Positions 1 through 8,812 of a stretch of 64,000 nt of DNA are shown here, piece after piece; the stretch's first letter is position 1; every line of letters begins with the position of its first letter. The position numbers were made by a program, and so were the translations under genes. The notes under the pieces were generated by a model. The model saw only the letters and a list, made by a program, of their open reading frames with translations. It searched no databases and was not told where the DNA came from. Source of the stretch: Pseudotabrizicola sp051200875 (GTDB lineage Bacteria; Pseudomonadota; Alphaproteobacteria; Rhodobacterales; Rhodobacteraceae). Location: positions 3,348,001 through 3,412,000 of the forward strand of contig NZ_CP195191.1 in NCBI RefSeq assembly GCF_051200875.1, written 5' to 3'.

Positions 1-1
1 T

Positions 2-949
2 CTGGTCGTTGTGGCCCCGGCGACGGCGGATCTGATGGGCAAGATGGCGGCAGGGCGGGCGGATGATCTGGCCTCGACCCTTCTTTTGGCGACAGACAAG
101 CGGGTGCTGATCGCGCCTGCGATGAATGTGCGGATGTGGCTGCATCCGGCGACACAGCGCAATCTGTCCACCTTGTTGGGCGATGGCATTCTGACGGTCG
201 GGCCGAATGACGGCGACATGGCCTGCGGGGAATATGGCCCCGGGCGCATGGCGGAACCTGCGGAAATTTTGGCGGCGGTCGAGGCGCAACTGTCGGCGGG
301 GCCACTCTTTGGAAAACATGTCATTGTGACCAGCGGCCCGACGCATGAGCCGATTGACCCGGTGCGCTATATTGCAAACCGTTCCAGCGGCGCGCAGGGA
401 ACGGCGATTGCGGCGGCGCTGCGCGACCTTGGCGCAAGGGTCAGCTTTGTCACCGGTCCTGCGACTGTTGCCCCCCCGGCAGGGGTGGAGGTGATCCGCG
501 TGGAAACCGCGCGTGAGATGCTGGCGGCGGTTCAGGCGGCCCTCCCTGCCGATGCGGCTGTGATGGCGGCGGCTGTTGCCGACTGGCGCGTGGCCAATGC
601 GGCGGGGCAGAAAATGAAGAAGGATGGCTCTGGCCGGGCACCGGGACTGGAATTTGCCGAGAACCCGGACATTCTGGCGACGGTTTCAAAAGCCGAGGCC
701 CGTCCGCGCCTTGTGGTGGGCTTTGCGGCGGAAACGGAAAAGGTGGTGGAGCACGCCACCGCCAAGCGGGCGCGCAAGGGATGTGACTGGATCGTGGCCA
801 ATGACGTAAGCCCCGCAACCGGGATCATGGGCGGGATCGAGAACGCCGTGACGCTGATTTCTGATGCGGGCGCCGAAGATTGGCCGCGCATGAGCAAGGA
901 CGAAGTCGCCCGCAGGCTTGCGGACAGAATTGCCGAGGCGCTGCAATGA
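2..949 (+). CDS. coaBC: Phosphopantothenoylcysteine decarboxylase / phosphopantothenate-cysteine ligase (5' partial)
   Basis: Bifunctional coenzyme A biosynthesis enzyme: CoaB joins cysteine to 4'-phosphopantothenate and CoaC decarboxylates the product. The reading frame is already open at base 2, so the N-terminus lies outside the window. The visible part holds the end of the flavoprotein CoaC domain, with the PAMN motif and the ACGEYGPGRM segment near the active-site cysteine. The CoaB domain follows from about base 320, starting VIVTSGPTHEPIDPVR and continuing through the NRSSG nucleotide-binding turn. It is followed by dut, a neighbour pair common in proteobacteria. Family assignment is firm; only the length is unknown. 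Confidence 0.96.
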   Translation: MVVVAPATADLMGKMAAGRADDLASTLLLATDKRVLIAPAMNVRMWLHPATQRNLSTLLGDGILTVGPNDGDMACGEYGPGRMAEPAEILAAVEAQLSAGPLFGKHVIVTSGPTHEPIDPVRYIANRSSGAQGTAIAAALRDLGARVSFVTGPATVAPPAGVEVIRVETAREMLAAVQAALPADAAVMAAAVADWRVANAAGQKMKKDGSGRAPGLEFAENPDILATVSKAEARPRLVVGFAAETEKVVEHATAKRARKGCDWIVANDVSPATGIMGGIENAVTLISDAGAEDWPRMSKDEVARRLADRIAEALQ

Positions 950-966
950 TCCGGCGCGGCGGAGCG

Positions 967-990
967 CCAAATTTTTTCGAAAAAATTTGG
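967..990. repeat. 24-bp perfect palindrome between coaBC and dut
   Basis: The sequence is fully self-complementary: two 12-base arms meet at a central CG, with a T6-CG-A6 core flanked by CCAAA and TTTGG. It lies 17 bases after the coaBC stop and 32 bases before dut. It could act as a weak bidirectional terminator, a protein-binding palindrome, or a copy of a short dispersed repeat. I recall similar TTTTTTCGAAAAAA elements between genes in Rhodobacterales, but this cannot be verified here. Confidence 0.7.
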
Positions 991-1022
991 CCGTTGGCCT
1001 GCGTCATGGAGGCTGGTCTGGC

Positions 1023-1490
1023 ATGCGACCCGTTGTGAAAATCCTGTTCGAGGACTGGGCTGACCGGGATTTGCCTTTGCCGGCCTATGAAACACCCGGG
1101 GCCGCCGGGGCAGATATTCGCGCCAATCTGCCACCCGAGAGGCGGGCCGAGGGCTTTACCCTTGCGCCCATGCAGCGGGCGATCTGCCCGACTGGGCTTC
1201 GTGTTGAAATCCCTCCGGGGTATGAAATGCAAATCCGCCCGCGTTCGGGTTTGGCCACCAAGCAGGGCATCACCCTTCCCAATACCCCCGGCACGATTGA
1301 CAGCGATTATCGCGGCCCACTTGGGGTGGCATTGATCAATCTTGGGTCTGAGCCCTATACCATCCAGCATGGCGACCGCGTGGCGCAGATGATTGTTGCG
1401 CCTGTTGTGCAGGCAACGTTCGCCGTGGTTGAGGCCCTGAGCGACAGTGCGCGCGGCGAGGGCGGGTTTGGATCGACGGGAAAGCGCTGA
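1023..1490 (+). CDS. dut: dUTP diphosphatase
   Basis: Hydrolyses dUTP to dUMP and pyrophosphate, keeping uracil out of DNA and feeding dTMP synthesis; active as a trimer in the cytosol. The ATG at 1023 gives a 155-residue protein, normal for the family; the frame stays open further upstream but lacks homology there. All five dUTPase motifs are visible: the AGADIRA segment, PRSGLATKQGI, the GTIDSDYRG loop with its catalytic Asp, the GDRVAQMI region, and the C-terminal P-loop-like GEGGFGSTGK. The stop overlaps the start of the next gene as TGATG, suggesting translational coupling. Confidence 0.96.
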   Translation: MRPVVKILFEDWADRDLPLPAYETPGAAGADIRANLPPERRAEGFTLAPMQRAICPTGLRVEIPPGYEMQIRPRSGLATKQGITLPNTPGTIDSDYRGPLGVALINLGSEPYTIQHGDRVAQMIVAPVVQATFAVVEALSDSARGEGGFGSTGKR

Positions 1491-2536
1491 TGATCCCGGT
1501 TCTGGCGATGGCTGCGGTGATCTGGGGCGTGGGTGTCGTCTTTAAGACGCCCGTCCGGCTGCGGCTGACCTTGATTGCGGCGCTTTGGCTGGCTGTTGTG
1601 CTGGCGCAGCTTGTGCTGCCGGACGGCAATGGGTTTCGGCAGGCGACAGGGGGCGATGTCCGCCCTTGGTTGGCGCTGGGCGTTTTGGGGGCATTGGTTG
1701 CGGGCTATCGGGCGCTGGTTCAGAGCCTGCGGCGGCGCGCCGCCCCCAAGGCGGAGACTGAACCGCCACAGCAGGGAAGCTTTCGGGCGGCCGAGTTGGA
1801 CCGCTATGCCCGACACATCATCTTGCGCGAAATCGGCGGGCCGGGGCAGAAAAAGCTGAAGGGGGCGAAAGTGCTGGTTGTGGGCGCTGGGGGGCTTGGG
1901 TCGCCTGCGCTTTTGTATCTGGCCGCTTCAGGTGTGGGGACGATCGGGGTCATTGATGCCGATGAGGTCGATAATTCGAACCTTCAGCGGCAGATAATCC
2001 ATACTGACGACCGGATCGGGATGCCCAAGGTGTTTTCGGCCGAAATGGCGATGAAGGCTTTGAATCCCTTCATCGAGGTGCGGGCCTATCATCGGCGGTT
2101 GGATGAGGAAAGTGCTGCGGCTTTGGTGGCCGATTACGATCTGGTTCTGGATGGCACGGATAATTTCGACACGCGCTATCTGGTGAACCGGGTTTGTGTG
2201 GCGGCGGGCAAGCCCCTGATTTCGGCGGCGATAACGCAGTGGGAGGGGCAGATCTCGCTGTATGACCCGGTGCGGGGCGGCCCTTGTTACGAATGCGTTT
2301 TCCCGGTGCGGCCTGCGCCGGGGATGGTGCCAACCTGTGCCGAGGCGGGTGTGGCCGCCCCTTTGCCGGGGGTCATTGGCACCATGATGGCGATGGAAGC
2401 GGTGAAGGAAATCACCGGGGCGGGGCAGGGGCTGCGTGGGCGTTTGGTCATCCACGATGCGCTTTACACCGAAACGCGGGTGATTGCGGTGAAGTCTCGG
2501 GCTGATTGCCTGGTTTGCGGGGGACAACATGGTTGA
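1490..2536 (+). CDS. ThiF/MoeB/HesA-family adenylyltransferase with N-terminal membrane segments
   Basis: E1-like enzyme that adenylates the C-terminal glycine of a small sulfur-carrier protein (ThiS, MoaD or similar). Residues 1-75 contain hydrophobic stretches that look like two membrane segments, an extension absent from ordinary MoeB. The catalytic domain begins near residue 100 with RYARHIILREIGGPGQ. It continues with the nucleotide-binding loop VVGAGGLGSPALLYLA, the DNSNLQRQ motif, the DGTDNFDTRY crossover region, and cysteine pairs CYEC and CLVC that probably bind zinc. It is 348 residues and overlaps dut and the next gene. Whether it serves thiamin or molybdopterin synthesis cannot be told, because no carrier gene is adjacent. 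Confidence 0.9.
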   Translation: MIPVLAMAAVIWGVGVVFKTPVRLRLTLIAALWLAVVLAQLVLPDGNGFRQATGGDVRPWLALGVLGALVAGYRALVQSLRRRAAPKAETEPPQQGSFRAAELDRYARHIILREIGGPGQKKLKGAKVLVVGAGGLGSPALLYLAASGVGTIGVIDADEVDNSNLQRQIIHTDDRIGMPKVFSAEMAMKALNPFIEVRAYHRRLDEESAAALVADYDLVLDGTDNFDTRYLVNRVCVAAGKPLISAAITQWEGQISLYDPVRGGPCYECVFPVRPAPGMVPTCAEAGVAAPLPGVIGTMMAMEAVKEITGAGQGLRGRLVIHDALYTETRVIAVKSRADCLVCGGQHG

Positions 2537-4181
2537 TCTGACAAAAGCGCCGTTCCATCTGGATGATGCACAGGTTGCGTGGGTTGAAGACACGCTTGCC
2601 GCGATGGGGCCGCAGGAAAAGGCGGGTCAGTTGTTCGTGCATCTGTCGCGCGGGTCGGATCCGGGGGAACTGCCTCGGCTTGCAAGGCTGAAGCCCGGCG
2701 GGATCACGCGGTTCTTTATGGGCGGGCTGGAGGAAGAGGCCAACTTTCTGGACGCCGCGCAGGCGCAGGCAGAGGTGCCGCTCTTGGTGTCATCGGATCT
2801 TGAGGGCAGCCGGATGAGCCTGCCTTTCGGGACCGAGGTGCCCAATCCCTTGGCCTTGGCGGCGGTTGATGATCTGGGGGCCACGCGGCAGGTGGCGCAG
2901 ATCATGGCGCGGGAAGCGGCGGCGATCGGGGTCAACTGGACCTTTACACCGGTGATCGACATCAACGCGGCGTTTCGCAGCCCGATTGTGGCGACACGCG
3001 GGCTTGGCAGCGATCCTGTGCGGATCAAGGCGCATGCCTTGGCGACCATCGCAGAGTTTCAGGCGCAGGGTGTGGCGGCCACGGTGAAGCATTGGCCGGG
3101 GGAAGGCCATGATGACCGCGACCAGCATCTGGTGACGACGATCATCCCGCTTTCGGTTGAGGAATGGGAGGCCACCCATGGCGCGCTGTATCGCGCGGCG
3201 ATCGAGGCCGGGGTGATGTCGGTCATGTCGGCCCATATCGCCTTCCCGGCGATGGTGCGGGCCGAAGATCCGGATTCGGGGGTTGAGGCGTTTCGCCCGG
3301 CCTCGGTCAGCCCGATTTTGACCGAAGACCTGTTGCGCAGGCGGTTGGGGTTCAACGGGGTGATCGTGTCGGATGCAACGCCGATGGCCGGGTTTGGCGC
3401 TTGGGCGCCCCGGTCTGAAATGCTGCCCGAGGTGATCATGGCGGGTTGTGATGTGATTCTGTTCTCGAACGATCCCGAGGGGGATCACGCCCTGATTGAG
3501 GCGGCGGTTGCAGATGGCCGGATTACGGCGGCGCGGCTGGATGAGGCGGTGCGCCGGGTGCTTGGCCTGAAGGCGGCGCTGGGCTTGCATCGGGGCGTGA
3601 AGCCTGCGGCGAGGGAAAAGATCGGGACGAAGGGCGACAGGGAAGCCGCGCGGGCAGTGACGGCGCGGGCGCCGACGCTGGTCAAGGATGTGAAATCCGT
3701 TTTGCCGCTGTCTGTGGACCGGTACCGCAGGGTGTTGGTGATTTCGGGCGGGGTGGTTTTTCCATTCATGCCTGTGCCACTGCCATTGGAGCTGCCAGAC
3801 ATGCTGCGGGCCGAGGGCTTTGAGGTCACGGTCTATGAAAAGGGAATGCAGATCGAGCCGAAGGATTGGGATCTGATGATCTATGCCTTTGCCGAGGAAA
3901 CCCTGCTGACGCGGGGGCGGATCTTCCTTGATTGGCTAAAGCTGATGGGCGATTTTGGCATGTCGATGCGGCGCTGGTGGCATGAGGTGCCGACAGTGAT
4001 GATCAGCTTTGGCTACCCCTATATGCTTTACGATGCGCCGCGGGTGCCGTGTTACATCAATGCCTATTCCAGCATGACCAGCATGCAGGCGGCAGTCGTT
4101 GACTGCCTTGTTGGGCGAACGCCTTTTGAGGGGCGGTCGCCCGTTGATCCATTCTGCGGGCTGGAGGATGCGCGGTACTGA
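2529..4181 (+). CDS. Glycoside hydrolase family 3 protein (beta-N-acetylhexosaminidase-like)
   Basis: Family 3 hydrolases such as NagZ cleave beta-N-acetylglucosamine from muropeptides or chitin fragments. The protein has 550 residues. The TIM-barrel part, about residues 20-350, shows SSDLEG, VKHWPGEGHDDRDQH near 187-200 (the catalytic His/Asp loop of NagZ-type enzymes), and GVIVSDAT around 282, whose Asp would be the nucleophile. A further C-terminal domain of about 150 residues, of the GH3_C type, makes it longer than classical NagZ. No signal peptide is visible, so it is probably cytoplasmic. It starts eight bases inside the preceding gene, so the pair is probably co-translated. Confidence 0.88.
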   Translation: MVDLTKAPFHLDDAQVAWVEDTLAAMGPQEKAGQLFVHLSRGSDPGELPRLARLKPGGITRFFMGGLEEEANFLDAAQAQAEVPLLVSSDLEGSRMSLPFGTEVPNPLALAAVDDLGATRQVAQIMAREAAAIGVNWTFTPVIDINAAFRSPIVATRGLGSDPVRIKAHALATIAEFQAQGVAATVKHWPGEGHDDRDQHLVTTIIPLSVEEWEATHGALYRAAIEAGVMSVMSAHIAFPAMVRAEDPDSGVEAFRPASVSPILTEDLLRRRLGFNGVIVSDATPMAGFGAWAPRSEMLPEVIMAGCDVILFSNDPEGDHALIEAAVADGRITAARLDEAVRRVLGLKAALGLHRGVKPAAREKIGTKGDREAARAVTARAPTLVKDVKSVLPLSVDRYRRVLVISGGVVFPFMPVPLPLELPDMLRAEGFEVTVYEKGMQIEPKDWDLMIYAFAEETLLTRGRIFLDWLKLMGDFGMSMRRWWHEVPTVMISFGYPYMLYDAPRVPCYINAYSSMTSMQAAVVDCLVGRTPFEGRSPVDPFCGLEDARY

Positions 4182-4193
4182 CCGCGCAATCCG

Positions 4194-4991
4194 TCAGGCG
4201 TCGAACCGATAGCTGGACGCGGTCACACCGCCGAACAGGTCTTTGTCATGATAGACCATCGTGGCCTTGTCATTTTCAGCGGCACCAAGGGCCACGAACA
4301 GCGGTACAAGGTGGTCTTCTTCCTTGTGGCTGATGCGGGCATAGGGGGCCTGTTCCCAGTTTTCCATGTCTTTCGTGCGCTCGGCCGGAGCCTTGGCCAA
4401 AGCTGCGTTCAGCCATTTGTCAAAGCCTTCGGATGGCTCTTTTGCGCCCGGCCCAAAAAGGCGCAGGTTATGATAGGAGAGGCCGGAACCGACAATCAGC
4501 ACGCCTTCGTCCCGCAAGGGGGCAAGGGCGCGGCCAAGGGCCAGATGCTCGGCGGGCGAATAGCCGTGGCGCAGCGAGATTTGGAACAGCGGCACATCGG
4601 CATCCGGGTACATGATATAGGCCGGAACAAAGGTGCCGTGGTCATAACCCTGTTTCGGATCAAGCTTTACCGGGAGGCCAGCCGCCGCAATCAGATCGGC
4701 CGCGCGTTTGGCCAGATCAGGCGCACCGGGGGCCTGATACTTGATCTGGAAGGTATGCGGCGGGAAGCCGTGGTAGTCATAAACCATCGGCGGGTTCGGG
4801 TTGGTCATCACTGCAAAGCTGTCTTCTTCCCAATGACCCGAGATCATCAGGATGGCTTTTGGCCGTTCCGGCAAGTCTTTGACCATCTGCACAAAGCTGG
4901 CTTCAAGGTTTTTGAACATCACGCGCCAGTCAGGCATCCAAGGCCAAGGGCCGCCGCCGTGGCTGATAAAGTAGGTGGGCATACGGGTCAT
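4194..4991 (-). CDS. DODA-type extradiol aromatic ring-opening dioxygenase
   Basis: Member of the LigB/DODA family, related to E. coli YgiD and plant DOPA dioxygenase, which open catechol-type rings with a non-haem metal. The metal ligands are recognisable: SHGGGPW near the N-terminus, SGHWEE, and a third His in GYDHGTF, with EEDHLVPL towards the C-terminus. I place the start at the ATG at 4991 because homology begins within a few residues; the frame remains open to a TTG at 5018. It converges on the glycoside hydrolase and stands alone, so the substrate cannot be inferred from context. Confidence 0.9.
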   Translation of the reverse strand: MTRMPTYFISHGGGPWPWMPDWRVMFKNLEASFVQMVKDLPERPKAILMISGHWEEDSFAVMTNPNPPMVYDYHGFPPHTFQIKYQAPGAPDLAKRAADLIAAAGLPVKLDPKQGYDHGTFVPAYIMYPDADVPLFQISLRHGYSPAEHLALGRALAPLRDEGVLIVGSGLSYHNLRLFGPGAKEPSEGFDKWLNAALAKAPAERTKDMENWEQAPYARISHKEEDHLVPLFVALGAAENDKATMVYHDKDLFGGVTASSYRFDA

Positions 4992-5118
4992 AGCGGGTCT
5001 CGCCAATTTACGGCGCAATCAATTGCGTCGGGATCACTATGCTTTGTGCGGACTTGTCGGGCAATTCGGGAATATTGCCCGACAATGGTGCGAAAATGCA
5101 CATACCGCAGGAGCGGCA

Positions 5119-5790
5119 TCAGTCGATTGACATGGTCACCGTCACATAGGCGTTTTCGTTTGATCGGTTGATTACCTCGACCACATGATCGCCGGATTGC
5201 CAAAGTTCGCCCCGGTATTCCGTGGTGAAGGGGACCATATCCAGAAGGAAGGTGCTGTCGGGGTTGAAGATCTGATAGGAGACGCCGTCGGTCGCCGTGC
5301 CCATTGTGACATAGAGATCCTGCCCGGCATTTGCGCCCAGCACATATCGGACCGAGCCGCCCGGCGCGATATCGGTGGTCATCGTCGCGCTGCTGGCGCC
5401 CTTCTGGAAGTGCACGGTTTCGGTCCGGGTTTCACCTGCGCCCATACCCGACTCCGCCATCGCGCCGCCGCCATCATCGCCATCTGCCGAGGTTTCTGCG
5501 GCAAGGACTTGGCAGATGCCGTTGACCCCGCCTGATCCGGTGAAGGTCACGATCAGGCCGCTGCCTCCACCGTCATGGCTGATGCTGTAGGTCATGCTTT
5601 CGATCGTGGCTTCGTAGTAATTTTCGTTGAAGGCGGTGACGTCGACAACCAAACCATTGACCCGCACGGCCCCGCTGCGATCTGCGTCGACCATGTTTTC
5701 TAGGCATTTGGCCGAAAAGATTGGCATTTCCGCTTTGGCCATGCCGGGGGCAAGCAAAAGGCTTGCGAGGAGAAGGTGAGAAAAGCGCAT
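5119..5790 (-). CDS. Secreted protein of unknown function
   Basis: A 223-residue protein with a clear signal peptide: a short basic start, a leucine-rich core, and a GMAKA cleavage site near residue 20. The mature part begins with a Cys-containing segment and is rich in Ser, Thr and Gly. It has beta-strand-like stretches and a low-complexity acidic/glycine patch (DGDDGGG) in the middle. I recognise no family. The ATG at 5790 is preceded by a GAAAGGT Shine-Dalgarno sequence, better than the alternative TTG two codons upstream. It is divergent from the ABC uptake unit. Likely periplasmic or surface-associated. Confidence 0.7.
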   Translation of the reverse strand: MRFSHLLLASLLLAPGMAKAEMPIFSAKCLENMVDADRSGAVRVNGLVVDVTAFNENYYEATIESMTYSISHDGGGSGLIVTFTGSGGVNGICQVLAAETSADGDDGGGAMAESGMGAGETRTETVHFQKGASSATMTTDIAPGGSVRYVLGANAGQDLYVTMGTATDGVSYQIFNPDSTFLLDMVPFTTEYRGELWQSGDHVVEVINRSNENAYVTVTMSID

Positions 5791-6012
5791 GTGCAAGACC
5801 TTTCAAATGCGGCGAGGCTAATATCGGAACGCAGTAATCCAATCGATTTTGAGCCTTTACTGTTTGAAATCAAGCGATTCTCTGTGCGGTTGGAAGAGGG
5901 GAGTGGGCGTGCCCTGAACGCGGAGTGCCTTGTCTGGTCTTATCGAGAAGGCTTGAAACCGCGACAATCGAAGGCATAGTCTGACGCCATTGATCCACGG
6001 GGAGCCCCAGAA
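5791..6012. other. Divergent intergenic region, promoters not resolved
   Basis: This 222-base gap separates the secreted protein gene (leftward) from the ABC substrate-binding protein gene (rightward), so it must hold both promoters. It is less GC-rich than its surroundings. No operator-like palindrome or convincing -35/-10 pair stood out. Confidence 0.4.
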
Positions 6013-6798
6013 ATGAAATTTGTCTATTCGGCCCTGATCGGGCTGTCACTTGCCACGTCCGCTGCTTTTGCACAGGACTTGCCCGATCTGGGTGGCAAAG
6101 AGATCGTTGTGGTTACCGAGAACGCCTATCCGCCTCTGCAATTCCTTGATGCTTCGGGGGCAGCGATTGGCTGGGAATATGACGCCATGGCCGAGCTGGC
6201 CAAGCGGCTGAATTTCACGGTGAAATATGAGAATATCAGCTGGGATGCGATGATCCCGGCGGTGTCGGAAGGCCAGTTCGACATGGGGATGACGGGCATC
6301 ACCATTCGCGATGACCGCAAGGAAAAGGTCGATTTTTCCGACAGCTATATGACCAGTGAAATGGTGATGATGGTGCGCGGTGACGAAGGACGGTTCACGG
6401 ACAAGGCCAGTTTTGCGGCCAATGCCGAATTGCTGATGGCGGCGCAGCCGGGAACGACGCCGTTCTATGTGGGCGTCTATGAGGTGCTGGACGGCGATGA
6501 GGCGAATCCGCGGATCAAGCTGTTTGAAACCTTTGGCGCGACGGTTGAAGCGCTGAAAGCCGGAGACGTGGATCTGGTTTTGACCGATGGCACGGCTGGC
6601 GCGGGTTATGTCGATGCCTCGGGCGGTGGGTTGAAGATCATCGGGGAAAAGCTGGGGACAGAAGATTTCGGGTTCATTTTCCCGAAAGGGTCTGACCTTG
6701 TCGCGCCGATGAATGCGGGCATCGCCGCCCTGCGCGCCGATGGCACCATTGAGGCGCTGAACAAGAAGTGGTTCCTTGACTATAAGATGGGACAGTGA
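6013..6798 (+). CDS. Amino-acid ABC transporter substrate-binding protein (family 3)
   Basis: Periplasmic solute-binding protein of the polar amino acid uptake family. A signal peptide covers residues 1-20 and ends SAAFA. The mature protein has the family pattern: a first-lobe strand leading to ENAYPPLQF, the GWEYDAMAELAKRL helix, and the DMGMTGITIRDDRKEKVDFSDSY ligand-binding signature. The second-lobe segment ends with IEALNKKWF. At 261 residues it has normal length. It is followed by a stable hairpin and then the permease gene. The ligand is probably an amino acid or related amine; I cannot be more specific. Confidence 0.93.
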   Translation: MKFVYSALIGLSLATSAAFAQDLPDLGGKEIVVVTENAYPPLQFLDASGAAIGWEYDAMAELAKRLNFTVKYENISWDAMIPAVSEGQFDMGMTGITIRDDRKEKVDFSDSYMTSEMVMMVRGDEGRFTDKASFAANAELLMAAQPGTTPFYVGVYEVLDGDEANPRIKLFETFGATVEALKAGDVDLVLTDGTAGAGYVDASGGGLKIIGEKLGTEDFGFIFPKGSDLVAPMNAGIAALRADGTIEALNKKWFLDYKMGQ

Positions 6799-6812
6799 CC
6801 TGAGTTGACAGG

Positions 6813-6840
6813 AGGGCCCCGCGAAATCGGGGCCCTTTTC
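6813..6840 (+). terminator. Intercistronic hairpin between binding protein and permease genes
   Basis: An 8-bp perfect stem (6813-6820 pairing with 6829-6836, AGGGCCCC/GGGGCCCT) closes an 8-base loop and is followed by TTTT. It sits 15 bases after the binding-protein stop and only a few bases before the permease start. It could be a leaky terminator or a 3' stabiliser giving more binding protein than permease. It also occupies the place where a permease Shine-Dalgarno would be expected. Confidence 0.75.
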
Positions 6841-6842
6841 CT

Positions 6843-7640
6843 ATGATCCCCAATCCAAAACCCGATACCGATTTTCCGTGGTGGCTGGTGATCCTTGCGA
6901 TCATCGGGGCGGCGCTGTTTTTCGAAGTGCTGTCCAGCGCGGTTTATTCTGCGGCCCTGCGGACCCTGATGAAGGGAATTGGCATTACGGTGGTTGTGGC
7001 TTTCGTGGCCTATCTGGGGGCCTGCCTGATGGGGCTGGGGCTTGCCTTGATGGGCCTGTCGCGGCGGATTGTCATCCGACAGGCCGCGCGGCTTTACATC
7101 GAGGTGATGCGCGGCATTCCGATCATCGTCTTGCTGCTTTATGTGGCCTTTGTGCTGGCCCCGGCCTTGGTTGTCGCCGTCAATTGGGTGCTGGAGCCCT
7201 TGGGGTTTGATCCGTGGCGAACGCGGGATTTCCCATTGATTGCGCGGGCGGTGATTGCGCTGATGCTGGCCTATTCGGCCTTTCTGGCCGAGATTTTCCG
7301 GGCCGGACTTCAAGCGGTTGAAAAAGGTCAGGTCGAGGCGGGCAAGGCACTGGGTCTGAATGGATGGCAACGGTTTCGCCATATCGTTTTTCCGCAGGCG
7401 TTTCGGATGATCCTGCCGCCCTTGGGCAATGATTTTGTGGCGATGGTCAAAGACAGCTCTCTGGTTTCGGTGCTGGGGGTGACGGATATCACCCAATTGG
7501 CAAAGGTCACGGCTGCGGGAAATTTCCGGTATTTCGAGACCTATAACGTGGCGGCACTGCTCTATCTGACCATGACGATCGGGTTGAGTTTGATCCTGCG
7601 GCGGCTTGAGGCGCGGATGAGGGAGAGGACGGCGGAATGA
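6843..7640 (+). CDS. Amino-acid ABC transporter permease
   Basis: Inner-membrane permease of the HisM/GlnP type, 265 residues with about five or six membrane segments. The cytoplasmic coupling loop near residues 150-175, EIFRAGLQAVEKGQVEAGKALGL, is the EAA motif that contacts the ATPase. The next helix region, FPQAFRMILPPLGN, is typical of polar amino acid permeases. No ATP-binding gene lies next to it, so the ATPase must be encoded elsewhere or shared. The start is uncertain because no Shine-Dalgarno is visible after the hairpin. It overlaps the following hydrolase gene by four bases. Confidence 0.93.
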   Translation: MIPNPKPDTDFPWWLVILAIIGAALFFEVLSSAVYSAALRTLMKGIGITVVVAFVAYLGACLMGLGLALMGLSRRIVIRQAARLYIEVMRGIPIIVLLLYVAFVLAPALVVAVNWVLEPLGFDPWRTRDFPLIARAVIALMLAYSAFLAEIFRAGLQAVEKGQVEAGKALGLNGWQRFRHIVFPQAFRMILPPLGNDFVAMVKDSSLVSVLGVTDITQLAKVTAAGNFRYFETYNVAALLYLTMTIGLSLILRRLEARMRERTAE

Positions 7641-8782
7641 AGCGGAGTCTAGTGCGGGGCCTTTTGGCGCTGGTTGTGGTGCTGGCGCTTTTGGGGCTGT
7701 GGAAGCGCGAGGATATTACGCGCTTGATGGCGGTGAACACGCTTTTCGCCCCTGAAAAGATCGTCACCAATTTCTCGCATATGGACCGTTTGTTCTGGAC
7801 CACAGAAATGGCGCGGGGGGAAGGGCCGGTCAGCCCCTTGCCGAAGGGCGAGGAAATTGTGCTTTCCAAGGCAGAGATGGACTGGATCGCGGACCGGCAG
7901 GTCACTGGGCTGGTGATCTTGAAGGATGGTCTGCTGCGGCATGAAAGCTATTACCTTGGCACAGCGCCCGAGGATCGGCGGATCAGCTGGTCGATGGCGA
8001 AAAGCTGGCTTGCCTCGCTCTTGGGCATTGTGATGGCAGAGGGCAAGATTGCCTCGCTGGACGACCCGGTGACGACATATGCGCCGGACCTGACCGGGTC
8101 GGCCTATGACGGGGCGACCATCCGCAATGTGCTGAACATGGCATCCGGGGTGGAGTTCAACGAGGACTATCTGGATTTCTGGTCAGACATCAACAAGATG
8201 GGTCGCGTCTTGGCGCTGGGCCAGTCGATGAATGGTTTCGCGGCCAGTATCGGCAAGCGGTCGGCTGCGCCGGGGGCGGAGTGGAAATATGTCTCGATCG
8301 ACACCCATGTGATCGGCATGGTGATCGAAGGCGCGACGGGCGAGAAGATTGCCGATTTGATGCAGCGCCATCTGGTTCAGCCGATGGGGCTGGAGGTTGC
8401 GCCGAAATATATCACCGATGGGTATGGAACGGCCTTTGTGCTGGGCGGGCTGAACATGCCGACCCGGGATTATGCGCGGTTCGGCGCGATGATCGCGGCG
8501 GGTGGGCAATGGCAGGGTCGGCAGGTTGTGCCGGCGGCTTGGGTGGCACAGATGATCGCACCTTCGGCCCCCGGCGACGTAGGCTATGGCTATCAGTGGT
8601 GGGTTCCCGAGGGGTCTGCCCCCGGCGAGGTTTTGGCGCGGGGCGTTTATGGGCAGTATATCTTCATCGACAGCGACTCTGGGATTGTCATCGCGGTGAA
8701 TTCGGCAGACCGCCGGTTCAAGGAGCCGGGGCGTTTTGAGGAAGATATGGTCGTTCTGCGGGGCTTGGCCGGGCGGCTATAA
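7637..8782 (+). CDS. Serine hydrolase of the beta-lactamase/penicillin-binding (class C-like) family
   Basis: A 381-residue protein with an N-terminal membrane anchor at about residues 9-22. The catalytic SxxK motif is SMAK at 119-122, inside SWSMAKSWLASLLG. A YVS motif (YxN/YxS type) follows near 220. The family includes class C-like esterases, D-aminopeptidases and 6-aminohexanoate-dimer hydrolases, and the FNEDY and GYGYQWW segments fit the last type best. Its start overlaps the permease stop, so it is co-transcribed with the uptake genes; it may act on the transported compound or on an envelope amide or ester. Specific substrate unknown. Confidence 0.88.
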   Translation: MKRSLVRGLLALVVVLALLGLWKREDITRLMAVNTLFAPEKIVTNFSHMDRLFWTTEMARGEGPVSPLPKGEEIVLSKAEMDWIADRQVTGLVILKDGLLRHESYYLGTAPEDRRISWSMAKSWLASLLGIVMAEGKIASLDDPVTTYAPDLTGSAYDGATIRNVLNMASGVEFNEDYLDFWSDINKMGRVLALGQSMNGFAASIGKRSAAPGAEWKYVSIDTHVIGMVIEGATGEKIADLMQRHLVQPMGLEVAPKYITDGYGTAFVLGGLNMPTRDYARFGAMIAAGGQWQGRQVVPAAWVAQMIAPSAPGDVGYGYQWWVPEGSAPGEVLARGVYGQYIFIDSDSGIVIAVNSADRRFKEPGRFEEDMVVLRGLAGRL

Positions 8783-8812
8783 GCTGTTTTGCAAACAGGG
8801 AGCCGCGTTCAA

